A stretch of DNA of 64,000 nt, taken from positions 1,364,001 through 1,428,000 of the forward strand of contig CANUEZ040000071.1 in NCBI GenBank assembly GCA_948099385.1, written 5' to 3'. Source of the stretch: Fasciola hepatica. Taxonomy: Eukaryota > Platyhelminthes > Trematoda > Plagiorchiida > Fasciolidae. How positions within the stretch are numbered: position 1 is the first letter of the stretch; every line of letters begins with the position of its first letter. Positions 43,569 to 55,600 of the stretch are shown here, piece after piece. The position numbers and the translations under genes were made by a program. The notes under the pieces are model-generated. The model ran no database searches, had not been told where the DNA came from, and was given only the letters and a program-made list of their open reading frames with translations.

Positions 43569-44450
43569 TCAACACGAACGCCTGAACGTGGTTGAACGAG
43601 CCTTGGAGTGAGATAAATCACAACGGTCTTTGAGAGGAAGGCCCCGGGGCTCTCGACAGTCCTCTGGGTTATGTCTGCCATGGCTTTTATTGCAGCTGAA
43701 TGAGTTCATAGTTACGGCAGAGTTTTCATGAGTCAACGCGTCCTTCTCATAACCATCCAGCTCATTTTTCAAGTTCAAAAAGGAGATAACTGTACCTAGC
43801 TTCCTGTGAACTTGCCTTGGCTCAACGAACTGACACAAAGTGCGAAACGACCTTTCGTTATCTGTCTGGTAGATACCCCCAGCGCTTTTCGCCCAATCGT
43901 CTACCACTTGCCGGGGCATCTTACCGAAATCGCTCCTATGGGACGAACAGACATATGGTCATCGGAAAATCCTGGTGGTTGCAGCTCCTCTGCTCTATTA
44001 GACAACTTGTTGGTGTGAGAGAACAAAGCACCCGAAATCAAGCAATAATTCCTGGTCACGTCATTTCATCTAGTTTGCATCGTAAGAAGTGAGGCCTCTG
44101 ACAGAAAAGTTCTCCCAGTAGGCCTCTAGCCTGCTGATGACCTTAGCAAAGAGGATAAACTAAATAGCCCTTAATAGTATCTTTCGATTCGTGGTACTGA
44201 TACGAGCAGTTCAAACTCTGACCGTCATCCCTAACTTCGCTCCAGGTCTGAATCTCAAATTGTGGGCAGAACGAAATCCCGCAAAAGTGGGCCACCGAAC
44301 TAATTGAGTTCACGATGGGGCAGTTCTAATCTCACTAGCAGCCGGAGAAGCCCATGTATTACACACAAAGGGGACAGACTCCTGAACATTCAAAACTACG
44401 CCATTGCGGCTCCCATTGGTTTCAACGAAGTTGGCATATGTGAGTACCAA
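43569..44450 (-). pseudogene. Pao-d Gag with zinc knuckle
   Basis: The upstream frames near 44,150-44,080 read KGYLVYP and then ARGLLGELF, in shifted frames, which fits the Pao-type Gag phrase where a growing Leu-x-x-x-F-Gly-Asp-Pro-His motif stands. The open frame 43,919-43,569 begins MPRQVVDDWAKSA, a segment found in Gag of this clade before the knuckles. It ends SCNKSHGRHNPEDCREPRGL, with Cys/His spacing like the family's first knuckle. It is broken at both ends. Confidence 0.65.
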
Positions 44451-46720
44451 ACCTTTCTATATGAAGGCTGCCCTACAAAAATCTTGCCACCTTGTCATCT
44501 GAGCTCATTAGCCGCCTTTTGTTTAGCTTCAGCCGTCCCACATATCACCTCCTTTGCTTCCACTGCTGACTACGCACTTTTCAGCACTGGTTTCACCCCT
44601 CCGTGAAAGTCTGATGGATCACTGAGAACAGCAGCAGCTGGAGACTTAGCGGAGGTTGGTGTAACGGGCGCCCTAGCTGATGACTTACAGCCCAACTCTA
44701 ACTACTATCCAATTCCATGGGCAGCGGCAAACGATTGGAGAAGACCTAAGTAAAAATCAAAACAAGAAAAGCTCCAGAGGAGGGGATTCATGGTCATAGG
44801 TAAGAATCAATAGAAGGAATATCACAATTCATCAAATATGAAGCCCAGAATGGTTTCAGCCATACCTAGCTTTGAATGAACTGGTCCGAATCGCCAGATG
44901 ACGCTAAAAAATGCCTCACAATGTAAAAGCTAAATGAAGCAATAAAGCCCGAAATAATAGCCTCCACAAGCACCAAGATTCAGCTTCCGGTAACCCACAA
45001 ACCCGTAACCAGCAAAGTCTTGACAAGTTCAATCCCTGTTGGTCATTTCACCTCTTCTCCAACTTACTTTCACTAGCCAGCCCGGCGATATGCGGCGTGC
45101 CTGCCCCTAGAAGTCAGAGGAGGCTGAAAAAGAGTGACAGTGGCCGGAGCCAGTAGAGCTTTCAGAATTCGTCTGGCAGTATGCGTAGCTATCAGCAGCT
45201 TACCACTGAGGCTTTCTTATTTCCTTTCAGCTGTGTTACACTAAGAGTTTCGTTCCTTCAGGTCGGAGCACAGGACCTGCAGCTAGACCAGAGAGACTCC
45301 AGGTTTCTGCCCAAGTGAGCCTCAACATCTCGCCGTGCTTTCCTTAATGAAGTACTTCCTTGGCTTCTCGGTATCAAAGGTATCGATTTCGGAGAGTAAA
45401 GTCAATCCATTTCAGGGAGAAGCAGAGACTCACTATTCGAGGACGCCGAAAACTAGGACCCAGTACGGAAACACTGGGTTGGCGCTAGCAGAACAAGAAT
45501 TGGTCTATGCAAACTGACTAAAGTGAAGAAAAACACAAACTGAAAGGAGGAAAATAGAAGAGCGAGAATCAGAAACTTGTGGTGAGGTAAAAATGGGGTG
45601 TGTAATGGGAATTTGTAAAGGTGTGAGTGATCAGTGGCGCAGGCATCTGGACTCAAATCGGAGTTAGGAGCTCTGATGGCCAAGCTTCATCCAAGATGAC
45701 CTCAAATTACTTGACAGCTAATTAGGAAACTGCCCCCACAGCAAGCTTATTTTACGCAATATCCATCCCAAGTGGAAGAAGTTAGCTCGGATAATTCGCT
45801 TTGTTTTGGGATTATTCAGTCTCAGGCTGTGTCCTTTCAAGGTCGGCGTCCCTTAGGTCAAAACAAGAGGTACTTTGAATGCAGACATACTTTACAGCTT
45901 TTAAAAGGTTCAAATTTGTCCACTCTCGTTGACCTACAGTGGGGAGGGAAGGTTTGAAGTTTGCCAATACTCCTGCTCACGGCAGTGTCCTGGGACACGG
46001 GATTTTCGTGGCAAACCTTCGCTGTGCCTTGGATGGAATCTTCCAATCCTTGACTTAGAGGGAAACCCATGCCTGTTCTTCATAGTCCACACGAGTATTG
46101 ACAGAGACTTTTTAAATTGTGGCCGTGACCCAGGGGCCTCGGTATCGGCTGCATTATGGAGTTAGCAGAGGGCCCATTGTGTCCTGCTGGCTGCTGCAGC
46201 ACATTGAGCCGGTGGCTTAGAGGGAACGTGGATCGAAACATCAAACCCTTCGGTTATGTAACTGCCAGATTCTCCTGTAAGTTTTGAACCCAGATGCCTC
46301 GGGTTTGGCGATGCACTCAAAAGTACTTGCTTATATTTGGTAGAACTCATACGCACGTTTCAGCATTCCGACTATATACGGAGAATATCCAGGGCACTAA
46401 AACCCCACTATGAACGGGCTTGTCGGATATTTTATTGTATCCTGAAAACGCAGCAGGAGCTTTCTGGATCAAATGCTCCACCCTTTCCAAAGATGATGAG
46501 AAGCCGCCCTAGGGCTGGAAAATGAAGGAGCTCACAACATGCTGGTGCCGAAGAGGTGACTATTTCTTAAACCCTGATATTGAACTGTCGGTTTCTAGGG
46601 TATTCGATCAATCATTCCAGCAATAATGGTAAGACGCTCGCAGAGCTTCCGCCCTATGGATAAGTTGGCCGTGGGTTAGCGCATATATAGCATATCTAAG
46701 GAAAACCTTCGACGTTTCTT
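44451..46720. other. Unassigned interval left of BEL-e
   Basis: Short open frames occur on both strands without clear domains. Dispersed repeat S copy 2 lies at 44,946-45,032. The N-terminal part of the Pao-d Gag may be hidden in the first few hundred bases. A cysteine-containing minus-strand segment near 45,950-45,860 is reminiscent of a zinc knuckle but too weak to call. Confidence 0.45.
44946..45032 (+). repeat. Short dispersed repeat S, copy 2
   Basis: AGCCCGAAATAATAGCC and the bases after it, with CTTCCGGTAACCC and a segment ending GTTCAATCC, match 16,053-16,140 and its mirror 20,258-20,345. Confidence 0.55.
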
Positions 46721-46721
46721 C

Positions 46722-47019
46722 GTAAGATCCAGTCAATGGAACTTTTAAGTGACACCTAGCGACAAACACCAAAACCATTGAAAAAAGTCTTTCCGAATAG
46801 CCGTGGTATTGTCAATAAGAAAATAAGCTATTGTACAATAACGTACCCCGATGGTATTCCTTCCGGGCCCCTACGCTCCTGGATTGAACAATGGATCAAT
46901 AAATGCAGCTGAGTCACGGCAAGAGGTCAAAGTAGAAAGCGAAACAACCAAATACAGTCAGTGAGATGTTCAATCTCAGAGATTAGCGCTCGAGGCAGAG
47001 GTGAGGATCTGATTTGTGA
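46722..47019 (-). mobile_element. BEL-e 3' LTR
   Basis: Positions 46,764-47,000 are identical to 52,401-52,637 (237 bases, offset 5,637). Outside this core the two copies agree at only about 75-80 per cent. The exact ends are uncertain, and clean TGT and ACA ends are not visible. Confidence 0.75.
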
Positions 47020-47239
47020 CCAACGGTTTTGCCGTGAATCAAATGACCAAAAGTTTGGTGGAGGTAGCCTGTAATATGGAAGGCTGATAAACGGAGAAGT
47101 TTCCTAGAACATCCTTGCACCGGCCCTCAAAATACAACATAGATTTCTCTCTCGAATCATCAGGCGCAGTCGGCATTATGCATGAGCTCGCCCAAGGCTC
47201 TACAGCCTATGAGAATGATCATCGAAAAAAGCAGCTTCG

Positions 47240-48240
47240 GTGGAGCCCTTTTGGTTAGGCTCGTCCCACGGCCTGCCTCTCATTTGGGAAGAGTTGACTG
47301 CTGAGCTTGAACAACAGGTGTCCGGTCCACATTTAGTGGACCAAGTATTTCTAATGTCGCGGCACACTTACCCTTCACTAATTCGCACCACTGTCGTTAG
47401 TACTTGGCCATCATATGAGGATAACCCGCCTCTGACGACTCCAATTAGCAATCGGCGGAGAGGCAAAGCCTAGAGAACTGGTACCACCACGTCACCAGAC
47501 CTGAAAAAACTATCCCGGATTGCTCATTTCTGTCGCTGTTGTACAAATGGAAGGTATTCCTTCGTCCATCTCCTTCAACACGCAAGTGGAAAGAAGTTTT
47601 ATGCCTCACTGAAGAATCATTCCATCTCGCAACGGATTCACCGGAATATCCCATGAATCTATATTCTGGATAGGTAGGTCATCGGGCAGCTTACTACAGC
47701 CCGGATTGAGAGGTATGGATGGTCTTCCGTCTACCTTCCGCCAGTACTCTGACAGAAGTTTCACCGATAATTCTTCAACCATCGGTTGATTGTCAGAAAT
47801 TGACAGCAGTTTCCTCCCAGTAAAGTGCACTGTGGTTTCTCAAATGCCACCACGGTGGCCAGCATGGGATAAGAAGTGGAGTGCCTCTGTACACCCCGTC
47901 GCAGCAACCTATCAGTAGTCTTATCGCTAGGTCGGTTTCCTGCTAGGTTCGTCAGTTCCATTTGAGCTCCAACGAAGTTTGCTCCAGCATCATTTGAGTT
48001 CTTCAACGGTGCTACTTCCCCCGACATGAAACCCATCAGTATTATCGTGAACGAACCTTTGATCAGGGGCTAAAACCTTGTGTGTACGGCACGGTTCCGG
48101 AGGCGTGCAAAGTTGCGTTCTTATAGTTTATGGGTGCCACGGCCATGCTTCACCCAAAGTGGGCCAAAAAGGCTTATTCAGAAATGGCTGAAGGGGAATT
48201 ACCCTAGCTGAAATCTAATAGCTGGTGGAGGAGTCACCTT
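47240..48240 (-). pseudogene. BEL-e integrase and DUF5641 remnant
   Basis: The frame 48,036-47,761 reads NSNDAGANFVGAQMELTNLA, where the family has SDNGANF; the second catalytic Asp is displaced or lost. In a shifted frame a segment fits the HAGHRGG-x-WE region. The frame 47,830-47,606 shows LSVKLLSEYWRKVDGRPSIP and PLNPGCSKLPDDL, matching the C-terminal integrase signature (L-x-E-V-E-x-I-x-N-x-R-P-L). The frame 47,654-47,445 falls where DUF5641 is expected. It is broken throughout. Confidence 0.7.
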
Positions 48241-48429
48241 TTGCTTGCCTGTGATTGTCAAAGGCTTTCTATATTTTCGAAACTTCCCTTGTACAATCTC
48301 CGCAATAGCATCACCTCATTCCATCCGAAATTTCTCGGGAGGTGCAAGGAGCACTCAGGAGTGTCCAACGTTTCTCTCTCTTTTGTGGTACCACCGGCCC
48401 AATACGTCCGTAGTAGGGTAAAATTGGGA

Positions 48430-48960
48430 CAGTATCTAAGGGTGTTTCTTGCGTGAACCTGGCTGGAATAGTTTGTTTTTTCTCCGATACAAGCCATTCT
48501 ATTTACTGAGGCCGGATTGAGTTTCAACAATTCCTCTTCATTGTACATCTTTTAGCGCAAACGTTAGCATTTCCGTTTTGCAGACATTTTATTTCCTCTC
48601 CATTAACATCGGTTTTCAGAACGAGGATAGCATGTTCTTCCCCTTTAGCAATGCCGGGTAACTTCAAAGACCCAGTAGTCGACCCTCGACCTGTGCGACC
48701 GCCTCCAGTGACTGCATTATTCACTAAAGTTCGAGCTATCCACGCTAATGACCACGAGATGTGAAGCCAACTGCGGTACGCAGACAGCAATGAGTCCGTC
48801 CATGAATCCTGCAACTTGGTGATCATCATACACGAAGGCTGCCCCAACTCCACGCTCTGTAGTTCTGCAAAAACAGGGACCGGTCGGCCATGCGGCTTCA
48901 TCGTTCATCCTGAAGTTTGGTTCTTCAAACCTGCCTCAGAAGTTACTTTGTAATGTTTTA
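48430..48960 (-). pseudogene. BEL-e linker between RNase H and integrase
   Basis: The open frame 48,901-48,524 holds WTDSLLSAYRSWLHISWSLA and WIARTL, then a segment ending in GEEIKCLQ. It corresponds residue by residue to the BEL-c linker at 28,595-28,926 (WTDALRSRYSSGFYLLKSVEW; GEDIKWYL). No separate function is known. Confidence 0.65.
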
Positions 48961-49803
48961 TCCCTCCACACCGCTCCCCCAGGATCAGCTTCTGACCTGA
49001 TATGACGCTGTTGCCAAGGTTCAGACATCCGGTGGATTTCGGCCAAAAGATTTGCAGTGTACGCATTGGTTCTCATTTGGCCTCATCTGTGTAGACGGAA
49101 ACTATGCGGAGTCCCCCCAGTAGAGAGCCTTATCAAATCCTTTTCCAGTCTTTACGATGAAAGTCCAGGAAACTCTGACGGCCAGACATGCTACGGCATA
49201 CTACAGTCGTGGAACCACCAAGAACTTCAGAGGGGTGACTCCTGACTTGGGCAAACATAGAGTATAGTACCGGGCTATATAACTGGAATTCGTCCCTGAA
49301 TAAGCCAATAACCAATAGCTAAATTCAGGTGCTTTACAAATCACAGGAAGATGTAAGCTCTTGTTCAGCGAGTCACTTCTAACAACAAAATCGAACTTCC
49401 ATTGCCTAGTCCACGGAATTGGATTTAGGTCCGACTTTGCTTCACGGCCAAGGCTCAGACCATTGGTGGATTTCTGTCAACCAGTTCAAAAGTACGCACT
49501 AAGTATCAGTTAGCCTTGTCTTATTAGTCCGAAAGTATAGCAGAGTCCATGCAGTGGTGAGTCTTATCAAACCTGATTAGATTTTTTTCTGTTAGAGTCC
49601 AAGGGACTGTAAGAGCCAAACTTGCTGTGACCAACCCCAATCGTGGAACCTTTGCGACCTTCGGAATAGCTGTCCTGGATTTGGGGAATGATAGAGTATG
49701 GTACGGAGCCATGGGCTTCAAGTTCATTTGAATGAGCCAGCACTCCACAGCCAACTTCAGATGCCTCATAAAGTACAAAAAGATCTACGTCCCCATTCAG
49801 CAA
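48961..49803 (-). pseudogene. BEL-e A17/RNase H segment, tandemly duplicated
   Basis: Two related units with a period of about 434 bases lie at about 49,447-49,740 and 49,013-49,310. They share GCCAAGG-TCAGAC-at their left ends and AATAAGCCA/AATGAGCCA at their right ends. The first unit in element order carries LFVLYEASEVGCG and then SKSRTAIPKVAKVPRLGL-like residues; the second carries the equivalent of the PRLEL-to-WTDS stretch with CRSMSGRQSFLDFHRKDW. Such a duplication is not part of normal BEL architecture. Confidence 0.55.
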
Positions 49804-49879
49804 GTCACTTATAGGAATAAGAAAGAGCTTTTGGTGAGAAAATTTGCCTCACATCCGCAAACCACCCAATACAGCAGCG

Positions 49880-50780
49880 TATTTATTTTTCTCCAAATGA
49901 ATTGCCTGAATCGAGCTTTAGGCGACACGGTGATTGAGTCAACAGCCTGCCTGGCACAATGAAAGGTGAAACCAATCGTAGTGAGTGAGACACCGAAGAC
50001 ACTATGAGCAGCAACTCACGCCTTGTTTGGGGCTTATATCGCATCGCAAAAAAGAGTGAAATTCATCTTCCATGGCCTTTCAGTCCAATTCCAAAGTTCT
50101 CTCCGGATTTGGCGAGAAGTCGTCCGTCTCCAACTAGGATGTGCTGACTAAGAGTTCAGAAAATTGTCCAGCCCCTCCTCACGTTTACACACCAACTTAT
50201 GAAGCCCGAAGTCACCACGTGATGGCAATTAGTTCATCTGAATCGCAGATTTTTTGCATTCATCAGTGTAGGTTAGGACACGAGAAAGTCTTTTACATTG
50301 AAGTTATCATACACAGCCCTCCGAAATTGATTCTCATACTGGCTCCCCAATCGTCTGCCGTGCGACGTGACAGGGAATTCGCGCAAAAGAGGGGACTGAG
50401 AAGCGAGACCGAGTGGACGAGCTTTTATTCGATATTCAACCAGATTGCCACCCAGTTGGCCAGTTTCTCACCGAGGAAACCTCGGTGCTCCTGTGTCCTT
50501 TACCAACTTTCGAAAGTGCATAAACACTTCTTCAGAGTCGGCGGCTAACGAAACAGACTTCTATCGAAAGCCAAACAATACTTCGACTAGATTAGTCATT
50601 GAGTCAAGTCCCTGTAGCAGGCAATCTTTTGAAGAACTCACCCGGGGTGTAGCTTTGCAGTCCGACACTGCTCCCAACTTGGCAGGTTTTTGGGGTCCTT
50701 TATTGTTCAATATGGCTAGCACCACTCAGGCTCGAAATCATTTTTAACTGTAATTAGGCCATGGATTCGGAGTGGCCCTT
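49880..50780 (-). pseudogene. BEL-e reverse transcriptase remnant
   Basis: In one minus-strand frame near 50,690-50,600 the sequence fits KPAKLGAVSDCKA and LLQGLDSMTNLVEVLFGF. Then SLAADSEEVFMHFRKLVKD (about 50,560-50,510) gives the motif A region with its Asp kept. A further segment, GNLVEYRIKARPLG, corresponds to the HPFG region. Stops interrupt it at several points. The catalytic YxDD box is not recognisable. Confidence 0.65.
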
Positions 50781-50879
50781 GCGCATATACCAGTCCACAG
50801 TTGTGATCACTTAATAATTCGGGATCTCGCGCATATCTTCTCCCCAACCTTTTCGGTTTCTGTTTGCCACGGTTTAACT

Positions 50880-51640
50880 AGTCAAAATTTTGACCGCAGA
50901 ATTACTCCATGAAAGTGCAAGTTCATAGATTCCGTCCACCAGCTATGGAACTGGCAAGTGCATCAGCTGCTTGTTTAACTTACTACGGAATAGAGTTCTC
51001 CAATGCGTCCTCCTCGTAGAAACCAGCCTTTTGTGGTCGATCGGTCTGTTCTGCCAGAGGTAGGTTCCCATTTCAATGCTCTTAACAGTCTCGATGAGGA
51101 GTGGTTCCTGACTGGTCAGTCCATAAGTAATACATACGGCAAAGGGTTGCCTTCCTTAACCGCAATTTTGCCCTTATGCCAAATATGCTACTGGAACTTC
51201 CACACCTACTAGGATTTGCACTGGCAAGTCTTCCAGCTTCTGCCTTTCGAAGCAAAATAGGCAGGGCCATATGATTACATCTGCATCTGGTCAGTATTGA
51301 ATTTCTTGAATTGGTAGCCTATCGATGCATTACGCCCGTCAGATATTCACATAATCACCTCATAGTATTATGCTCCGTCGAAGCTCCGCTATTCCCGAAT
51401 TCCAAGCGGTCCCCCCTTTTTCAGTCAAAATCGAAAGAAAGGTAGGGATGCTTTCAGACCTGCCAGACCCAGGTCTTTAGGCAATGAACTCAACGGATAT
51501 CTAGTTGAGCGTAGGTTGCCAATGGGCCCCAGTCCTCCGACTCGTAACGATACTACATAATAACTGATATGGCGTTTCGGTCGAAGGGTAGCCTCACAGT
51601 TATTGGTCAAACAATCAGGTTTTATTGCATCACCCGTGCC
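50880..51640 (-). pseudogene. BEL-e protease region remnant
   Basis: The frame 51,610-51,425 ends with SSLPKDLGLAGLKA, corresponding to the IQKDLTELAGLKA part of the BEL-c protease just after LLDSGS, which is not readable here. The antisense similarity of 51,003-51,212 to the complementary strand of the BEL-c protease-RT junction supports the assignment for 51.0-51.2 kb. Confidence 0.5.
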
Positions 51641-52358
51641 CGGCTTGTCTAACTAAGGCCCTTGGATTGAAACATGCGTAAAGCAGTCAGCAGATCATCT
51701 CTGTGTTCCATGCATCACAGGATGATGCTTCCTTTGCCAGTCTGTTGCAGTAAAGTACTGATGAAATATACGGTGGTCGTCGTTCCGGATTCTGCCTACC
51801 ACGTAATATTCGAACCACTTTGCAAGTCTCCAACAAGGAGACGAACAACCCGAAACTTGTTCCAATTTTACCTCAGGTAAATCGGAAAAGGATAATCCGT
51901 TAAAGATTCCATCGTTTGAACCAAGGGCCTTTTTCGTGAAACATCGTTTTGTACATGGAAGTCAATCAGGTGGCTAGACAGATATGCAGTGTTTATTATT
52001 TCCCCACAATTTCATCTCCGGTTGCCAGATTTTCTTTTTCCCCAATGAATGTGAAGCATAATTCCACTATTCCTGTCTCTTTCACCATCTGGAGGGTCTT
52101 TAGCTTCCCATCAAACTGTTACCGTCCCGAGGTCCACATTTTTTCTTCAGCCAGCTGCAGATTTGCGGTAGTTCAGTGCTAAACCGGACCAACCACGCAG
52201 TGACCAGATATGCCTGAGTCTGAGCAAGAAACCTAGTCAGCGCCTCCGGGGGAAGAGGGCTTGGTCTAACTGCAGGGCGTTTTTCATTTGATTCCGACTG
52301 GACCACCGACATGCTGCAAAGTTTCATTTGAAAACGGCTGTGAAGGCTATAGAACAGT
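51641..52358 (-). other. BEL-e leader and Gag traces, mostly lost
   Basis: Only fragments are seen. Near 51,760-51,690 a shifted frame gives GKGSIIL and CMEHR, where BEL-c has QKRHHPLLHVAQK. The leader next to the LTR is similar to that of BEL-c. Most of Gag is deleted: the gap between leader and knuckle region is only about 500 bases. Confidence 0.45.
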
Positions 52359-52656
52359 GCTAAGCTCAGCCAAAGAAACTTCTAAGCGACAGCCAGCGAG
52401 AAACACCAAAACCATTGAAAAAAGTCTTTCCGAATAGCCGTGGTATTGTCAATAAGAAAATAAGCTATTGTACAATAACGTACCCCGATGGTATTCCTTC
52501 CGGGCCCCTACGCTCCTGGATTGAACAATGGATCAATAAATGCAGCTGAGTCACGGCAAGAGGTCAAAGTAGAAAGCGAAACAACCAAATACAGTCAGTG
52601 AGATGTTCAATCTCAGAGATTAGCGCTCGAGGCAGAGATGAGGATTCGATTTGTGA
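52359..52656 (-). mobile_element. BEL-e 5' LTR
   Basis: This is the partner of the 46.7 kb LTR. On its inner (left) side the leader resembles that of BEL-c, for example in the stretch with CGCCTCCGGGGGAAGAGGGC near 52,240. Confidence 0.75.
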
Positions 52657-55600
52657 AGAAGATTTGGGGGAAATTTTGGTAAAATAAACTACCGGATCTT
52701 TACTGAATATAGTCCACGCCAATGAAATTGTGTTCCAAAATGACAACGATATTTTCCGCAACCACGTTACTGAAGCACAAGTAAAGTCGTGGTCACCGTG
52801 CATTACATTAAACAATGGGAGAAAATACATACGACATTTTAGTTTATGGACCGTGCTTCTTGGTGACAATAGAAATGGAGGCCAAGATTGAAATAAACTA
52901 ACGGAGAATGATTTGCTTCTTGAACACGAATCCTTTCTGAACTGATTTTCAAGCGCTAGTAAAGAAACGGCCAATCACGAAATTACTAAAAACCTGCTTC
53001 ATTATAGCATGTAAATGAGGCTCCATAAACGAGGATAGTACAGATGCTCACCGACAGAAGTTTTCTTGGTTTGACTGAACGAGGCTGTTTGCTTGAGGCG
53101 GGCAGACAGAGAAATATGTATTTAAGTTCTCAGTTTGACACTGACGAATGTGTAAGGTTATCTTTCCGGCTGAACAAAAGCAGTAGCCAGAAGGTTAGGA
53201 ATCGCAACCGATGAGATGAAGATAAAAGCTAAAAACGGGAAAGTGGGAAACCAGGCAGAATACGGTTTCAAGGAGAAACTGAACCTTTCAGCAGAGAAAA
53301 GCGTGAAGAACTTTTGCCTGGTCTAAGGCTTAATTTTGTCCCTAGCGTGGAAGAATATTTTCGTATTCAGTTTCAAGGAGATTGGCTGCGCTTTTATGAG
53401 GAACTGTAGAACGAGTGCTCAGGTGGCGCTGCCTTTGGGGGTAGTATGTGAACTCTGTTAAGGGCATTGATTTCTGTGCCCTGAGTATTTCTTTTACACT
53501 CTTATGAGAAGCTATGGAGGGGGGTGAGGGTGTCGTCAACAGTGGTTCACTCTTATTTGAAAGACGGGATCCTGTACTGTAGGTCCTCACTCGAAACCTC
53601 AAGGTGTGGATAAAAAAAAGCAAGGAAATGTATCTTTTCGTGTTCCAGAACGGTTTTGGATGGTCCAAAGCGAGGCCAGGGACTAATCGGCGAGCGACCC
53701 TTATTGGTCTTGTGCACTGTCCCGTAAGTATGATTAACCTGGCGGGATAGAGAAAGTTTCGCCAAGCCAGGAGGATCTGAAGAAAGGATGAGAAAAAAGG
53801 AGTGTTGGTGAACGGTACACTTCTGCTTGAACTACTCTAAGGCCTACTTTGTCCGACCCGGCGGCAAACCTTTTTGAAGGAGCAGCTGGTCCATGGGACA
53901 CGGCCTGTCTTTGACATGCCCGTGTTACTGGCATTATTGAGTGTTGGCTGGCTGGATATCGTGCCATTACTTCTGTAAGGCATCTCTTCATAAACTACAG
54001 GGATGCTGGAAGAAAGTTATTGTAAGAAGGCAGGTTGGAACACGTCAAACACTTCACATAAAATCCGCAGGTTCCGTTTGAGGGTGTCTTTGCCCTCAAT
54101 GACTCCAAATGTTTATCGGGACGTCTTTTGAACCGATGACCATACTGCCTTTGTACCAGTGGGGGCAGTAAAGCTCTGCAGGAACTGGTGTCCATTCATG
54201 AAAGAAGATACACTGACGGTGAATCTGTCGAAAAAAGCTTTCTATACGGGAATAAAGAGCTCGAGATTAGATGATACAAAGGCACAGGTCCACTTTGGTT
54301 CAAATGATAACATATGTGTTACCACCAGATCGGTTTTGAGCTAGCACAGTGTTTCAGATGATGTTTTAATGATTGGACACGGTTTCGCGTAAGTGACAAC
54401 GTAGCATTATTCCAAGTTTTGGTGAGGCGGATCCCGAAGTCGGAACAAGATGGATTGGTTAATTCCTTGGGACTGTTCCTCAATATAGAACATGCAAAAT
54501 ATGCATGAACCTCAACATTCGGGCCAAGACAGACAACAAGCCATAAGCTAAGTTCGGCATATTTCAAGGCTGGATACTATAGTCATACAAATCACAAACC
54601 CAGCCACTCATGTGACCTCGATCTCGACCGAGGTATGAACAGGTGTTCAGTTGTCAGGGTTAGAATCAACTCCACATCGGAACCGGGCTATCTCGTTTTT
54701 CGGCTCGTTCCCATCTTCTAGATGTAGATTTACGCCTGCTGTAGTAAAAATTGTCCTTTTTTCCGGTACGGTGACCTGCTACCAGCTGCGATACACCAAC
54801 GAAGCGATGGAGCGAGGAGAAGAAAAGGGCCTTTTTCGTCACTATCTTTCGAAGTGTATTCGTTACGGAATTCGAGTTGAAGACAATCCTCCTTAGCAGG
54901 GACTTGGTCTGGTGAGTGTAAAGTCCTTGTGTGCTGCTGTAACGAATGATCTGTTTCAGGTGATTCCACGCCTTATGAAACACTGGTCATCAAGCATACG
55001 TTGGGATAAAAAGATGCCTTAGTTTCTCTCAGTTTATCCTCCTCTTGAGTTATATCCAAATATTATTGCACATTCAAACTTATAAGATAGAAAAGTTATA
55101 TTATCCACTTCTTTTCTGTCCTCTTGAATCACTCAACCACGCTAACCAGAAACGTACGGTATCGCCTTGGCCAGGGCAAGTCTAAGAGTAGAGAAAAGAT
55201 TATCAGCCCGTCCAAACAAAGAACCAGAGGTTGCCCGTTGGAGCAGTATGTGCTCGTATAGCGCGGTTAATGAGGGCATCCAATGTGACTCAGGTGAAAC
55301 ATGATTATACGTCCCATGTGAGGAACTGTCAGGGGTGAATTATCGCCCGTATAGCAGACACCAAGGTTTACACTGGATTGTTCATAAATGCATGGAGTTC
55401 CTTCGCATAAGCTTCAAAGCGAAGCCGTCAGTGCTTGCAAGGTTTAGTCAAGCCTCATCTCTCGAGCATGAATTACACATGCTACACAGGAGTGGTGCAA
55501 CTGACAAGGAAAACTGCCGTGTTGTTAGTGTAGGGAGTTCGTTAAGAGCCTCACTGTGACTGATGTTTTAGTGCTGACCAAATGTGCATTCAGTGAGAGT

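Larger units (their letters stand above)
34900..44450 (-). mobile_element. Pao-d: degraded BEL/Pao element split by LINE B
   Basis: On the minus strand the order is Gag (44.45-43.57 kb), protease (43.56-43.32), reverse transcriptase (about 43.0-42.1), A17/RNase H (42.0-41.0), a 4-5 kb interruption containing LINE B, and integrase (35.85-34.95). The Gag sequence style differs from that of BEL-a and BEL-c/e, so this is a different lineage. No LTRs were identified. Confidence 0.75.
46722..52656 (-). mobile_element. BEL-e: full-length but ruined BEL/Pao element with both LTRs
   Basis: LTR-like ends (46,722-47,019 and about 52,359-52,656) flank a minus-strand interior. In element order it has leader and Gag traces, protease traces, reverse transcriptase, a duplicated A17/RNase H segment, linker, integrase and DUF5641. 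It belongs to the family of BEL-b and BEL-c: the LTRs, leader and linker match those copies at an estimated 70 per cent. No domain is intact. Confidence 0.8.

Noticed and set aside
54319..54983. Possible Penelope-like element fragment on the minus strand
   Set aside because: A basic segment is vaguely reminiscent of the region before the GIY-YIG domain, but neither GIY nor YIG motifs nor RT motifs could be found in any frame.
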